Below, one piece after another: positions 1 through 9,516 of a stretch of 64,000 nt of DNA. Both the position numbers and the translations under genes were made by a program. The notes under the pieces were generated by a model. It was not told the origin of the DNA and did not search any database. It saw nothing but the letters and a program-made list of their open reading frames with translations. This stretch comes from Pseudomonas sp. R37(2017) (GTDB taxonomy: Bacteria > Pseudomonadota > Gammaproteobacteria > Pseudomonadales > Pseudomonadaceae): NCBI RefSeq assembly GCF_002113375.1, contig NZ_NEHO01000004.1, positions 124,001-188,000 of the forward strand. The letters are read 5' to 3'. Each line of letters opens with the position of its first letter. The first letter of the stretch is position 1.

Positions 1-42
1 TTTGAGCAAATTCCTGCGGTGCATAAATACAACCTGTCGTGA
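1..42 (+). CDS. Possible 3' tail of a gene entering from the left
   Basis: Reading from base 1, thirteen sense codons (FEQIPAVHKYNLS) are followed by TGA at 40-42. This would fit the C-terminus of a gene that starts outside the window. It is too short to identify, and an open frame of this length occurs easily by chance. Confidence 0.2.
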   Translation, partial: FEQIPAVHKYNLS

Positions 43-442
43 GCAATCCCGCGCCGTTCCTGGCACGTGCTGGATCAGAAATATCGGTTCGGACATGCCT
101 TCGGCCAAACGCAACGGACTTTTACACAGATGCCGGCTAGCTTAAACCGTTCGATTGCGGAGCAAAATTGATTGATGGCACGGCGCTGGCTCGGCAATGA
201 AACAAGACATGTCGGGAAACAATTCCGACAGGGGTTTCTGATTTAGACGGCATTTCTGCTTTTTTCGACTAATTACTCTAAAAACTGCTTTTCAGCGCCC
301 GGAATATTTCTATTCTGTGCACATGACCGGTTTATGCCCTTCGGGCCGGTGCGGTTCAGTTGGCATGAGGCGCTGCTGAAAAAGGGTTAGGGCGATGTGG
401 TTTGTTGCAGTTTTCTTTGACGTATAGAGAAGGACATCGTCC
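43..442. other. 400-bp stretch with no recognisable gene
   Basis: No ORF with a convincing start, ribosome site or Pseudomonas codon bias is visible. The region from about 240 to 310 is AT-rich for this genome, with runs such as TTTTTTCG and TAATTACTC, and may hold the promoter of the small gene at 443. No REP palindromes were found. Confidence 0.5.
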
Positions 443-628
443 ATGTCGAAAGTACAAGGCATCACCGAAATGTTGGGAATCTTTCCGTGTCTGACCCTGG
501 GGCGAAGAAGACGCCGGCTCAATAGCGAGGAAATGAAACTGGTGGAGCGTTATCGGGAACTGTCGGAGAGCGACAGGATTGCGATGAGGTATCTGGTGGA
601 TGCGATGAGGAGTGTTTCGCGGTTTTGA
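443..628 (+). CDS. Small hypothetical protein, 61 aa
   Basis: I do not recognise a named family. The ATG is preceded by a good ribosome site (AGAAGGA, 8 nt before the start). The N-terminal third is hydrophobic with a basic RRRRR stretch at residues 22-26. The rest is a predicted amphipathic helix rich in Glu, Arg and Leu (VERYRELSESDRIAMRYLVD), resembling the ends of some helix-turn-helix or regulatory proteins. A strong hairpin follows the stop directly, so it appears to be a monocistronic unit. It could be a small regulatory or stress protein, but the sequence does not show a function. Confidence 0.5.
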   Translation: MSKVQGITEMLGIFPCLTLGRRRRRLNSEEMKLVERYRELSESDRIAMRYLVDAMRSVSRF

Positions 629-635
629 AAAATGA

Positions 636-659
636 GGCATCCGGTCATTCCCGGATGCC
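636..659. terminator. Bidirectional hairpin terminator
   Basis: Nine-base arms GGCATCCGG (636-644) and CCGGATGCC (651-659) pair around a 6-nt loop. Read on the minus strand the stem is followed by TCATTTTTC, so it works best as the terminator of the toxin gene ending at 665. It also closes the 443-628 gene on the plus strand. Confidence 0.75.
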
Positions 660-664
660 CTCGT

Positions 665-955
665 TTACCAGTCCCGGGAACGCTCGGATCGCTGATGCAA
701 TACGCGCAAGATTTGTACCTGGCCTTGGGAGAATCGGTAAGGGGCGATAAAGGGATAATGGCCAAGCACCAACTCCCGGACATCGGGCAGGCCTGAAGGC
801 CTGCCCGAGCCGGGAAACTGTTTCAATTGGTCAAAGGATTGCAACATCGTGGAAATGATGTCGAGAGCGGCTTGTGCGCCAACTACCTTGCGGTAGTGCT
901 CGTGGATGGTTTCGAGATCGCTATCGGCTTTTTCAGTCAGTACTACGCTCGGCAC
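665..955 (-). CDS. RelE/ParE-family toxin of a type II toxin-antitoxin pair
   Basis: The 96-residue protein has the size and layout of ParE/RelE-fold toxins: an N-terminal beta strand (VVLTEKADSDLETIHEHY), two helices, and C-terminal strands with conserved ARG-rich ends (VRELVLGHYPFIAPYRF, VQILRVLHQR). Family members poison DNA gyrase or cleave ribosome-bound mRNA; which applies here cannot be read from sequence. The start is GTG at 955 and overlaps the end of the upstream antitoxin by 23 nt, the usual translational coupling of such pairs. A hairpin terminator follows the stop. Confidence 0.85.
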   Translation of the reverse strand: MPSVVLTEKADSDLETIHEHYRKVVGAQAALDIISTMLQSFDQLKQFPGSGRPSGLPDVRELVLGHYPFIAPYRFSQGQVQILRVLHQRSERSRDW

Positions 956-1181
956 GTTTTGCCCACTTAGCCTTCACGGCATCCAGATCGGTGAGTTTCC
1001 CTGCGTCGGCATCGGCGATGCCGTCACTGATGGCTTGCAGATGCCAGGACTCGGCTTCCACATATCGAACCAATGCACGCTTGAGATGGTACTGACGATC
1101 TCTGTCGGTCGCGGCAGCCAGTAAATCCAGCTGCTGTGCCAATTGTTCTTCGACGCGAAAAGACAAAACGGGTGAGGCCAT
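933..1181 (-). CDS. RHH/CopG-type antitoxin
   Basis: This 82-residue protein begins with the beta-strand and two-helix layout of ribbon-helix-helix DNA-binding proteins (SFRVEEQLAQQLDLLAAAT...), followed by a charged C-terminal tail (KAKWAKRAERSTD) that should bind and neutralise the toxin. It precedes and overlaps the toxin gene, as in most ParDE/RelBE operons. A 40-bp inverted repeat lies 10 nt upstream of the ATG and is the obvious site for autorepression. The identification rests on fold pattern, size and context. Confidence 0.85.
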   Translation of the reverse strand: MASPVLSFRVEEQLAQQLDLLAAATDRDRQYHLKRALVRYVEAESWHLQAISDGIADADAGKLTDLDAVKAKWAKRAERSTD

Positions 1182-1190
1182 GATGGCTCT

Positions 1191-1230
1191 CCTAGGGTGT
1201 ATACGTTGTAAACGACGTAAACACCCTAGG
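1191..1230. promoter_or_regulatory. Palindromic operator of the toxin-antitoxin operon
   Basis: Perfect 10-bp arms CCTAGGGTGT (1191-1200) and ACACCCTAGG (1221-1230) flank an inner imperfect palindrome (TACGTTGTAAACGACGTA) containing the direct repeat GTAAAC. It sits just upstream of the antitoxin start, where RHH antitoxins bind cooperatively to silence their own operon. Confidence 0.7.
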
Positions 1231-1345
1231 CCGAGTCGGGATTTTCGTCAACCGCTGGCGTGCATGGGCTGTACGAAACTCTAGTGTGGTAAATACCAAC
1301 GGGAGAGAGGGATGTGTTGCCGGATGCTAATGCATCGAAATGCGG

Positions 1346-3214
1346 TTAACCCACTTCCCCCACCGCCCGATACGCCTCATCGATCGCCGCATGGGCATAC
1401 GCGCTCCACGCTGCGTCCGAGTTGGCGATGCTCACTCGTCCCACTGGCTGACGCGCCAGTTCCATCAGTTTCTCGCTCTCATCGGCATCGTCGTACAGGC
1501 TGTTGGAGAAGTACGCGTAGCCGTGTGACCAGCGGTTGACGGTGATGGCGAGGATGTCGGTTTCGTGGTTGAAACCGCCAGGGCCGAGCATGCGTTGCAG
1601 TTGGTCGCGCAGTTGCGCTTCCAGTTGTTCGAAGCTCTGGCCGTACAAGCGGCCACGGCCGGCACGGGCCTGGTCGCGGGCGTTCATGCCGCTGTTGGGA
1701 CTGGTAGGCACGTAGACCATGTGCAGGCCGATCGGCTGCGTCGGGTCTTTCGGGTGATCGTAGCCGCCCATGCTCACCGGGTAGTCGAGTTTGATGCGGC
1801 TGTAGGGTTGGGTCGCGGCGTAGATTTCGTGCACGCCGAGTTTCTGGAACGACTGCCAGTTGCGGATCACCACCTTGGTGTAGACCAGCGGGAACTTCAC
1901 GTTCTGGCTCAGGGCGTGGGATTGCGCCGCGGGCAGGTCACGCAACAGGTACGGAATGATCATGTTGTAGCAGGCCATGATGCAGTGCTTGCCGCGCACC
2001 TGGCTGAGCTGGCCGCCACGGCTGTAGCCGACGTTCACGCCGCTGCCGACGTTGCGCACGCTCACGGCTGTGCTGTTGAGGCGAATGCGCACCGGGTTTT
2101 TGGCCTGGTCGAGTCTGGCGTAGTCGAACGGGGCGAGGACGATATCGTCCATGGTGTGCCCGGGCGCCACGGTCGGGATCAGGCTGCGCACCAGCAACCG
2201 GGCCAGCGAGGCGTTGCCGTCGGGGAAGTGGTAGATGTAGGGCTCTTCCATTTCCGCCTGGGCTTCTTCGCTGATTGGCTCCAGATTCATCGCACCGAAA
2301 CCTGGGAAGCCGAACGAGTAGGCGTCGGACGCGGCGACCGCATCGATGCTCAGGGCCATGAAGTCGTTGGTGCGGCTCTGGAAATATTTCACTGCCTGAG
2401 CCGACAGGCCTGCATCCTTGAGCAGGAAGTCCTGGTAGCTGGTGGCTTCCAGGTGGGCGGTTTTTTCCTCGGAGGTTTTACCGGCCAGGTAATCCTTCGG
2501 CGTCATGTGCAAGGCGATCAACGCCTGGCGGTCGGCTTCCGGCAGCGGGAAATCGTTGATGAACTCCGCGATGGAGCGGGCGTGCAATTGGTCGGGGGCG
2601 ATGTCGTCGGCCACCATCGGCGTCGGGTCGCCGGTGACCAGTTTGTCTTCACCGAAGTTTTCCTTGTCGAAGAACACCCCGCGGGACAGGCCCAGGCCCG
2701 GGTAGAACTGGCGATCGAAGGCTGTCTCGAAGCGCTTGATGTTCACCCCGAGTTTCTTCAGCAGGCCGTTCACTTCCTTGCTGTACAGGTGATTCGGCGA
2801 CTGGAAGGCTTCACTGCCGCCGTAGCCGATGATCATGCGACCACCGGCGGAAAATTCGTTGCGCTTGGCGTGACCGCCGAAGTCGTCGTGGTTTTCCAGA
2901 ATCAGGATGCGTGCCTTCGGATGTTTCTCACGATAGAACCACGCAGCGGACAGACCGCTGAGTCCGCCTCCTACCACCACCAGGTCATATTCCTCGGTGA
3001 TCGGCAGCTTGTCGGTGTCGAAGACCTTTTTCTCCCAGCCCATCTGGTGGGCCATTTCGAACGAGCCGACGTGGCTGCCCCGCAGGCCGGTGAGGGCAGG
3101 TGGGTAGTAACGCCCGTCGGGAGCGGCCTGGAGAAGTTGCAGAGGGGTCATGCCGGCAGCGATGGTGACAGCGACGCCGTTGAGGAAGTCGCGGCGGGTG
3201 ATATCCATGTTCAA
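1346..3214 (-). CDS. spdH: Spermidine dehydrogenase, Tat-exported flavoprotein (SpdH-like)
   Basis: The 622-residue protein starts with a Tat signal (TRRDFL with the twin Arg at residues 7-8, then a hydrophobic stretch and a predicted cleavage near AAPDG). A Rossmann FAD-binding motif follows at residues 82-87 (GGGLSG), with an acidic ribose-binding end (LENHDDFGGHA). Size, Tat signal and fold match P. aeruginosa SpdH (about 620 aa), which cleaves spermidine to 1,3-diaminopropane plus 4-aminobutanal, or to putrescine plus 3-aminopropanal. The adjacent transporter and aminoaldehyde dehydrogenase genes support this. It is the last gene of the minus-strand locus, 57 nt after the APC permease. 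A different amine-oxidising specificity is possible. Confidence 0.75.
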   Translation of the reverse strand: MNMDITRRDFLNGVAVTIAAGMTPLQLLQAAPDGRYYPPALTGLRGSHVGSFEMAHQMGWEKKVFDTDKLPITEEYDLVVVGGGLSGLSAAWFYREKHPKARILILENHDDFGGHAKRNEFSAGGRMIIGYGGSEAFQSPNHLYSKEVNGLLKKLGVNIKRFETAFDRQFYPGLGLSRGVFFDKENFGEDKLVTGDPTPMVADDIAPDQLHARSIAEFINDFPLPEADRQALIALHMTPKDYLAGKTSEEKTAHLEATSYQDFLLKDAGLSAQAVKYFQSRTNDFMALSIDAVAASDAYSFGFPGFGAMNLEPISEEAQAEMEEPYIYHFPDGNASLARLLVRSLIPTVAPGHTMDDIVLAPFDYARLDQAKNPVRIRLNSTAVSVRNVGSGVNVGYSRGGQLSQVRGKHCIMACYNMIIPYLLRDLPAAQSHALSQNVKFPLVYTKVVIRNWQSFQKLGVHEIYAATQPYSRIKLDYPVSMGGYDHPKDPTQPIGLHMVYVPTSPNSGMNARDQARAGRGRLYGQSFEQLEAQLRDQLQRMLGPGGFNHETDILAITVNRWSHGYAYFSNSLYDDADESEKLMELARQPVGRVSIANSDAAWSAYAHAAIDEAYRAVGEVG

Positions 3215-3271
3215 TCCTTGTAGGTTTCTTTAGATCGCCCCGGCGCCACAACGGCACCGGGGCGAATGCCG

Positions 3272-4756
3272 TTACCGGCTGACTTTCCAGGCATCGCCCG
3301 CAGGGGCGCTGCCGTGGTCATAGGGTTTGGCGATCCACATGTAGAGCAGGCCCAAACCAATCACGATGGCGGTACTCAGTACCATCGCGTAGTTGATGTA
3401 CCACGCGGCATCCGGCGTACGTGGCCAGGCCATGTTGACGATGGCACCGACACCATAGACCAGCGCGCCGATGTTCACTGCCCAGCCCCAGGCACCGAGG
3501 GTGAATTTGCCGCTCGGCTTCCAGCCCTTCATGCGTGCGTACAGGGCTGCGAGCACGATCATCTGGAACGCCAGGTAGATGCCGATCGCCGCGAAGCTGA
3601 CGATGGTGGCGACCGCGTCCTGCAGGAAGAAGCCGAGGATGATGATGAGTGCCGGCAGGACGCCAGACACGAACAGCGCGGCAACTGGAACCTGAGTCGC
3701 AGGGGAAATCTTCTTCAGCAGTCGGCTGCCGATGACCATTTCATCACGGGCGTAGGAATACAGCAGGCGACTGGCCGCCGCTTGCAGGCTGATCACGCAG
3801 GAGATGAAGGAAATCATCACCACGCCCATCACGACTTTCGAACCCACCGGGCCGAACGCGTTGTCGAGGATGGTGGTGACCGGGTCCTTGTCGGTGCCGT
3901 TGATCACGGCCTGCATGTCCGGCACGGCCAGGATCAGCGCCAGGCAGGCGAACATCGCCGCGATGCCGCCGATGTAGATGGTCATGCGCATGGCCACCGG
4001 GATTTTCTTGCTCGGGTTCGGGGTTTCTTCGGCCACGTCGCCGCAGGCCTCGAAGCCGTAGTACAGGAACATCCCCGCCAGCGAAGCGGTGAGGAACGCC
4101 GGCAGGTACGAGCCGTCGACGCTGATATCGAAGGTGTTGAACAACACGCTGATCGGTTGATGACGCTCGAAAATCAGCAGGTAGACGCCAACGATGACTG
4201 CACCGATCAGTTCGCAGAGGAAGCCGAACATGGCGATCCGCGCCAGCGTCTTGGTGCCGCTGAGGTTGACCAGGGTGGCGAACAGCGTCAGGAACAGGGC
4301 GATGATGATGTTGGTGTTGTTGCTCGGCTCAAAGCCCATCATGGCGGCGAGGTACGGACCGGCACCCACGGCAACCGCCGCGATGGTCACGCACAGGGCG
4401 ATGGAGTAGATCCAGCCCACCATCCACGCCCAGCGCTTGCCCACCAGACGACGGGCCCACGGGTACACACCGCCGGAAATCGGGAACTGCGAAACCACTT
4501 CGCCGAAGATCAGGCACACCAGCAACTGGCCGCAACCGACCAGCAGGTACGCCCAGAACATCGGCGGCCCGCCTGCGGCCAGGCACAGGCCGAACAGGGT
4601 ATAGACCCCGACGACCGGAGACAGGTAGGTGAAGCCCAGGGCGAAGTTTTCCCACAGGCTCATGCTGCGATTGAAGTTGGAGGTGTAACCCAGTTTGCGT
4701 AGCTGTTCGGCATCGCTGTCGGCAACGGCTGCAGAGAAATCGGGTGATGCACTCAT
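3272..4756 (-). CDS. APC-superfamily amino acid/amine permease
   Basis: About twelve hydrophobic segments span this 494-residue protein. The first helix region carries the APC-family pattern (ENFALGFTYLSPVVGVYTLF), and an EETPNPSKKIP loop lies near residue 240, as in the amino acid/GABA/choline permease branch. The ATG at 4756 is preferred because GGAG lies 9 nt upstream; a longer frame to 4822 has no such site. Between an aminobutyraldehyde dehydrogenase and spermidine dehydrogenase, it probably imports a polyamine, GABA or a related amine, but the substrate is inferred from context only. Confidence 0.8.
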   Translation of the reverse strand: MSASPDFSAAVADSDAEQLRKLGYTSNFNRSMSLWENFALGFTYLSPVVGVYTLFGLCLAAGGPPMFWAYLLVGCGQLLVCLIFGEVVSQFPISGGVYPWARRLVGKRWAWMVGWIYSIALCVTIAAVAVGAGPYLAAMMGFEPSNNTNIIIALFLTLFATLVNLSGTKTLARIAMFGFLCELIGAVIVGVYLLIFERHQPISVLFNTFDISVDGSYLPAFLTASLAGMFLYYGFEACGDVAEETPNPSKKIPVAMRMTIYIGGIAAMFACLALILAVPDMQAVINGTDKDPVTTILDNAFGPVGSKVVMGVVMISFISCVISLQAAASRLLYSYARDEMVIGSRLLKKISPATQVPVAALFVSGVLPALIIILGFFLQDAVATIVSFAAIGIYLAFQMIVLAALYARMKGWKPSGKFTLGAWGWAVNIGALVYGVGAIVNMAWPRTPDAAWYINYAMVLSTAIVIGLGLLYMWIAKPYDHGSAPAGDAWKVSR

Positions 4757-4918
4757 GTGTGTTTGCTCCGGAAAATCGGCAGATTTCGGATGTCCGAAAC
4801 CGTGACGGGGCCTTGAGGGCACCGCCCGGATCGGTGGTTATTGTTTTGTCTTCTTTGAGGTGGAACCTGGTGGTGCGTACTGCCGGTTTCTGCCTTGAAA
4901 CCGGGGGGGACTCATTCC

Positions 4919-5034
4919 CTGTAGGAGCGGGTGCCCGCTTGCGGCCTGCTCGCGAAAAAACCTGAGGACACCGCGGGGCGTCAGAATTCCCGCGTCATCG
5001 TTGACGGCCATCGCGAGCATGCTCGCTCCTACAG
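4919..5034. repeat. REP pair (diverged REPIN)
   Basis: Two REP-type palindromes face each other between the APC permease and the aldehyde dehydrogenase. The right unit (5009-5034, CATCGCGAGCATGCTCGCTC...) is the clean GTAGGAGCGAGCATGCTCGCGATG family. The left unit (from 4919) is the variant GTAGGAGCGGGTGCCCGCTTG. Such pairs form hairpins in single-stranded DNA or RNA. Confidence 0.8.
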
Positions 5035-5045
5035 GCGATGCTTTT

Positions 5046-6470
5046 TTAGTGCTTGAACATCACATGCCGTACGACGGTGTAGTCCTCCAGTCCGTACATG
5101 GACATGTCCTTGCCATAGCCGGACAGTTTCTGACCGCCGTGGGGCATTTCGCTGACCAGCATGAAGTGCGTATTCACCCAGGTGCAGCCGTACTGCAAGC
5201 GCGCCGACAGGCGATGGGCGCGGCCGACGTCGGCGGTCCACACCGACGACGCCAGGCCGTAGTCCGAGTCGTTGGCCCAGCCCAGCACTTGAGCTTCATC
5301 GCTGAACCTGGTCACTGACACCACCGGTCCGAACACTTCGCGACGGACAATTTCGTCATCCTGCTGCGCGTCGGCCAGCACCGTCGGTTCGAAGAAGAAA
5401 CCATTGCCCTCGACCGCCTTGCCGCCGGTGATCAGACGAATGTGCGGCTGGGCGATGGCGCGCTCGACGAAACTGGCCACGCGGTCGCGGTGTTGCGCGG
5501 TGATCAGCGGGCCGAGTTCGGTCGATGGATCATCCTGCAAGCCGTACTTGATGCTGCTGACGGCGGCGCCGAGCTTCTCGACGAATTTCTCGTAGATGCC
5601 GGCCTGGGCGTAGATGCGGCAGGCGGCGGTGCAGTCTTGCCCGGCGTTGTAGAAACCGAAGGTGCGGATACCTTCGACGGCGGCATCGATGTCGGCGTCG
5701 TCGAAGATGATCACCGGAGCCTTGCCGCCCAGTTCCATGTGCATGCGTTTGACGCTGTCGGCGGTGCTGGAAATGATGTTCGAACCCGTGGCGATCGAAC
5801 CGGTCAGCGACACCATGCGCACTTTCGGGTGGGTGACCAGCGGGCTGCCGACGCTGGGGCCACGGCCGAACACCAGGTTGAGTACGCCGGCCGGGAAGAT
5901 GTCCGACGCCAGTTCGGCCAGGCGCAGGGCCGTCAGGGGCGTCTGTTCCGACGGCTTGAGTACCACGGTATTACCGGCGGCCAGGGCCGGGGCGATTTTC
6001 CAGGCGACCATCATCAGCGGGTAGTTCCATGGCGCGATGGAGGCGATCACACCCACCGGGTCGCGGCGGATCATCGAGGTGTGGCCAGGCAGGTACTCGC
6101 CACCGGCCGAACCGCTCATGCAGCGGCTGGCGCCAGCGAAGAAGCGGAACACATCGGCAATCGCCGGAATCTCGTCGTTCAACGCGGCGCTGTAGGGCTT
6201 GCCGCAGTTGTCCGATTCCAGCTTGGCCAGTTCTTCGCCATGGGCTTCGATAACATCGGCGAGCTTGAGCAGCAGCAGGGCGCGCTCTTTGGGCGGGGTC
6301 TGCGACCAACTGTCGAACGCGGCGTCGGCGGCACGCACGGCGGCATCGACCTGGGCTTCGCTGGCTTCGTTGATTTCCACCAGCACACGACCCAGCGCCG
6401 GGTTGAACACCGGTTGGGCCGGGCCTTCGCCGTCTTGCAAGTGGCCGTTGATCAAGAGTTTGGTTTGCAT
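5046..6470 (-). CDS. patD: Gamma-aminobutyraldehyde dehydrogenase (PatD/YdcW-like)
   Basis: The protein is 474 residues from the ATG at 6470, the same length as E. coli PatD; AGAGGAC upstream supports this start over an upstream TTG. Aldehyde dehydrogenase hallmarks are present: IAPWNYPL near residue 145, the [12 protein letters not shown] motif with its catalytic Glu (HMELGGKAP), and the catalytic Cys in [13 protein letters not shown]. The reaction is NAD-dependent oxidation of 4-aminobutanal to GABA. It directly follows a YdcSTUV-type transporter, as in the E. coli ydcSTUV-patD operon. It is a visible paralogue of the dehydrogenase at 10996-12492. Confidence 0.85.
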   Translation of the reverse strand: MQTKLLINGHLQDGEGPAQPVFNPALGRVLVEINEASEAQVDAAVRAADAAFDSWSQTPPKERALLLLKLADVIEAHGEELAKLESDNCGKPYSAALNDEIPAIADVFRFFAGASRCMSGSAGGEYLPGHTSMIRRDPVGVIASIAPWNYPLMMVAWKIAPALAAGNTVVLKPSEQTPLTALRLAELASDIFPAGVLNLVFGRGPSVGSPLVTHPKVRMVSLTGSIATGSNIISSTADSVKRMHMELGGKAPVIIFDDADIDAAVEGIRTFGFYNAGQDCTAACRIYAQAGIYEKFVEKLGAAVSSIKYGLQDDPSTELGPLITAQHRDRVASFVERAIAQPHIRLITGGKAVEGNGFFFEPTVLADAQQDDEIVRREVFGPVVSVTRFSDEAQVLGWANDSDYGLASSVWTADVGRAHRLSARLQYGCTWVNTHFMLVSEMPHGGQKLSGYGKDMSMYGLEDYTVVRHVMFKH

Positions 6471-6511
6471 GGCATTTGTCCTCTTCAAAGCAGATCTTGT
6501 TTTGAAACCAG

Positions 6512-6609
6512 CCCCTGTGGGAGCGAGCCTGCTCGCGAAAGCGGTGTGTCAGCCGACATCAATGTTGGATGAGATGGCCTCTTCGCGAGCAGGCTCGCTC
6601 CCACAGGGG
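6512..6609. repeat. REPIN with 28-bp perfect arms
   Basis: Arms 6512-6539 and 6582-6609 (CCCCTGTGGGAGCGAGCCTG... and its exact complement) are perfect inverted copies separated by 42 bp. They belong to the TGTGGGAGCGAGCCTGCTCGCG family. The element lies in the 161-bp gap between the permease and the dehydrogenase and may stabilise or punctuate the transporter mRNA. Confidence 0.9.
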
Positions 6610-6631
6610 GTAGTTGTTGTCAGTTACGAAG

Positions 6632-7441
6632 TTATTTACCGCCGCTGCCCGCAACGCTTTCGCCGCCACGGGTCAGGTAATAGGCGCCAAGGATCGGCAG
6701 CATGGTCACGATCATCACCAGCATCGCCACGACGTTGGTCACCGGCACGTCCCGTGGGCGGCTGAGCTGGTTGAGCAGCCACAGCGGCAGGGTGCGTTCA
6801 TGGCCGGCGGTGAAGGTGGTGACGATGATTTCGTCGAACGACAGCGCGAACGCCAACATGCCGCCGGCCAGCAACGCCGAACCGAGGTTCGGCAGGATGA
6901 TGTAGCGGAAGGTCTGCCAGCCGTCGGCGCCGAGGTCCATCGAGGCCTCGATCAGGCTGTGGGAGGTGCGGCGCAAACGGGCGATGACGTTGTTGTAGAC
7001 GATCACCACACAGAAGGTCGCATGGCCGACGATGATGGTGAACATCCCCGGCTCGATGCCTAGGGTCTTGAAGGTCGCCAGCAGCGCGATCCCGGTGATG
7101 ATCCCCGGCAGGGCAATCGGCAGGATCAGCATCAGCGAGATGCCTTGCTTGCCGAAGAAGTCCCGACGGTACAACGCGGCGGACGCCAGCGTGCCGAGGA
7201 CCATGGCGATCACGGTGGCAATCGAGGCGATCTGCAACGACAGCTTGATGGCTTCGAGCACATCCGGCCGCGAGAACGCCACGCTGAACCAGTTCAGGGT
7301 GAAGCCCTTGGGCGGAAAGCTGAACGCTGCGTCTTCGGTGTTGAAGGCGTACAGGAAGATGATCAGGATCGGGAAGTGCAGGAACACCAGCCCGCCCCAG
7401 GCTGCTATGCGCAGGCCCAGCGAAGCTTTTTCAGAGTGCAT
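6632..7441 (-). CDS. ABC transporter permease, polyamine type (YdcV/PotC-like)
   Basis: The 269-residue protein has six predicted membrane helices and the permease EAA-loop region ([19 protein letters not shown]), which contacts the ATPase. Length and order match YdcV of E. coli (264 aa). It overlaps the preceding permease by 11 nt, so the two should be translated together and pair as the inner-membrane channel for a putrescine/spermidine-class substrate. Confidence 0.85.
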   Translation of the reverse strand: MHSEKASLGLRIAAWGGLVFLHFPILIIFLYAFNTEDAAFSFPPKGFTLNWFSVAFSRPDVLEAIKLSLQIASIATVIAMVLGTLASAALYRRDFFGKQGISLMLILPIALPGIITGIALLATFKTLGIEPGMFTIIVGHATFCVVIVYNNVIARLRRTSHSLIEASMDLGADGWQTFRYIILPNLGSALLAGGMLAFALSFDEIIVTTFTAGHERTLPLWLLNQLSRPRDVPVTNVVAMLVMIVTMLPILGAYYLTRGGESVAGSGGK

Positions 7442-8378
7442 CGAAGGCCCCCAGACGTTTGACGATGGACAGGTAGATGGCGATCAGCACGATCGGCACC
7501 AGGGTGAAGGCGGCGGCCATCGGCATGTTGCCGATCGCGCCTTGCTGGGCGTACACCATGCTGCCGACGAAGTAGCCGGGCGGGCCGACCAGTTGCGGCA
7601 CGATGAAGTCGCCCAGGGTCAGCGAAAACGTGAAGATCGAACCGGCGGCAATGCCCGGGATCGACAGCGGCAGAATCACTTGCATGAAGGTCTGGCTCGG
7701 CTTGGCACCGAGATCGGCGGAAGCCTGCAGCAGCGATGGCGGCAGGCGTTCCAGCGAGGCCTGGATCGGCAGGATCATGAACGGCAGCCAGATGTAGACA
7801 AACACCATGAAGCGCCCCAGGTGCGAGGTCGACAAGGTACTGCCGCCCACCCCCGGAATGCCCAGCACGAATTGCAGGAACGGCTCCAGCCCCAGGTGCT
7901 GCACGAACCATTGCGCCACGCCGCCCTTGGCCAACAGCAGCGTCCAGGCGTAGGCCTTGACGATGTAGCTGGCCCACATCGGCATCATCACCGCGATGTA
8001 GAAAAACGCCTTGGTCTTGCCCGTGGTGTAGCGCGCCATGTAGTAGGCAATCGGGAACGCGACGACGGCGCTGGCGATCGACACGACAATCGCCATGCCC
8101 AGGGTGCGCAGGATGATGTCGAAGTTCGACGGCTGGAACAGCGCGGTGAAGTTCGCCAGGGTCAGGTCGGGGGTGACCGCCATGGTGAAGTCATCGAAGG
8201 TGTAGAAACCTTGCCACAGCAGCGTCAGCAACGAGCCGAGATAGATCGCGCCGAACCAGATCAGCGGCGGTACCAGCAACATCGACAGGTACAGGTTCGG
8301 CCGGCGATACAGCAGGTTGGAGAACCGGCGCAAAGGCGAGCCGCCCGCCTGGGTTTGAGAGATAGCCAAGGTGTTCAT
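7431..8378 (-). CDS. ABC transporter permease, polyamine type (YdcU/PotB-like)
   Basis: This is a 315-residue inner-membrane permease with about six helices and an EAA-like loop ([20 protein letters not shown]). The ATG at 8378 is chosen because it lies one base after the TGA of the ATPase gene, giving tight coupling. E. coli YdcU is 313 aa. A cytoplasmic N-terminal extension precedes the first helix near residue 32. Confidence 0.85.
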   Translation of the reverse strand: MNTLAISQTQAGGSPLRRFSNLLYRRPNLYLSMLLVPPLIWFGAIYLGSLLTLLWQGFYTFDDFTMAVTPDLTLANFTALFQPSNFDIILRTLGMAIVVSIASAVVAFPIAYYMARYTTGKTKAFFYIAVMMPMWASYIVKAYAWTLLLAKGGVAQWFVQHLGLEPFLQFVLGIPGVGGSTLSTSHLGRFMVFVYIWLPFMILPIQASLERLPPSLLQASADLGAKPSQTFMQVILPLSIPGIAAGSIFTFSLTLGDFIVPQLVGPPGYFVGSMVYAQQGAIGNMPMAAAFTLVPIVLIAIYLSIVKRLGAFDAL

Positions 8379-8379
8379 G

Positions 8380-9417
8380 TCACACCCCGCCCGCAACGGT
8401 GTCATGCAACGGGATCATGGCTTCGCGTGCCCAACGGGCGCTGATGCGCTGGCCGGCCTGGTGTTGTGCACTGGTGTCCAGCCACTGATTGTTGGCCTTG
8501 CTGATGTTCAGGGACTGGCCGTTATCCAGTTTCAGCTCGTAGCGGGTGGCGCTGCCCTGGTACTGGATATCGTGCAGCAAGCCGCTGACTTCGATTTCGT
8601 GGCTGGCCAGCGGACCCTCGGCGAAACGCACGTGTTCCGGACGAATCGAGAACGGCTGCGGATTGCCGCTGAGCTGCCTGGCCAGGTCACCGCGGATCAC
8701 GTTGGAGGTGCCGACGAATTCCGCGACGAAGGTGGTGGCCGGTTTCATGTACAGGTTGCGCGGGCTATCGACCTGTTCGATGCGGCCCTTGTTGAACACC
8801 GCCACGCGGTCGGACATCGACAGCGCTTCGGTCTGGTCGTGGGTGACGAAGATGAAGGTGATGCCGAGCTGGCGTTGCAGCTTTTTCAACTCACTCTGCA
8901 TTTGCTCGCGCAGCTTCAGGTCGAGCGCACCGAGGGGTTCGTCGAGCAGCAGCACCCGGGGGCGATTGACCAAGGCACGGGCCAGGGCCACTCGCTGGCG
9001 CTGACCACCGGAGAGTTGCACCGGCTTGCGGTCGCCATAGCCGCCGAGTGCGACCATCTCCAGGGATTCTTCAGCGCGCTTGAGGCGCTCGGCCTTGGCG
9101 ATGCCTTTGACCTTCAAACCGTAGGCGACGTTGTCGCGAACGTTCATGTGCGGGAACAGCGCGTAATCCTGGAACACGGTGTTCACGTCGCGCTGGTACG
9201 GCGGCAGGCCGGCGGCCTCTTCGCCATGAATCCGGATGGAACCTGCGCTCGGCTGTTCAAAGCCGGCGATCAGGCGCAAACAGGTGGTCTTGCCCGAGCC
9301 GGAAGGCCCCAGCATGGAGAAGAACTCGCCGTCCTGGATGTCGATGGAAACCCGGTCTACGGCTTTCACTTCGCCGAATTGACGGGAAACGTTGGTGAAC
9401 TGGACTGCAAGCGTCAT
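8380..9417 (-). CDS. ABC transporter ATPase, polyamine type (YdcT/PotA-like)
   Basis: All ATPase motifs are visible: Walker A (GPSGSGKTT) near residue 38, the signature LSGGQRQRVALARAL, Walker B (VLLLDEPLGALD) and the switch His in FVTHDQTEA. A C-terminal TOBE-type regulatory domain follows from about residue 270. The ATG at 9417 has GGAG 9 nt upstream; the longer frame would need a TTG start. It energises the two permeases encoded immediately downstream. Confidence 0.9.
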   Translation of the reverse strand: MTLAVQFTNVSRQFGEVKAVDRVSIDIQDGEFFSMLGPSGSGKTTCLRLIAGFEQPSAGSIRIHGEEAAGLPPYQRDVNTVFQDYALFPHMNVRDNVAYGLKVKGIAKAERLKRAEESLEMVALGGYGDRKPVQLSGGQRQRVALARALVNRPRVLLLDEPLGALDLKLREQMQSELKKLQRQLGITFIFVTHDQTEALSMSDRVAVFNKGRIEQVDSPRNLYMKPATTFVAEFVGTSNVIRGDLARQLSGNPQPFSIRPEHVRFAEGPLASHEIEVSGLLHDIQYQGSATRYELKLDNGQSLNISKANNQWLDTSAQHQAGQRISARWAREAMIPLHDTVAGGV

Positions 9418-9516
9418 GGTGCGGTGCTCCAAGAAGGCGAAGGCCGTCGCAGCGGCCCTGCCTGGACTTCTGAAAAAACTGAATCAAGATCGCGTCGGTG
9501 TAGCTGGAATACTTAC

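Noticed and set aside
665..955. Possible RHH-type antitoxin fused or RelE mRNase assignment
   Set aside because: Sequence cannot separate ParE from RelE activity, so only the superfamily is stated.
1565..3223. Long plus-strand open frame (552 codons) opposite spdH
   Set aside because: It is the reverse-complement shadow of the high-GC spdH gene, with Val/Ala/His/Gln-rich composition and no domain.
3266..4702. Plus-strand frame opposite the APC permease
   Set aside because: A shadow with repetitive His/Asp/Arg content; the minus strand has clear membrane helices.
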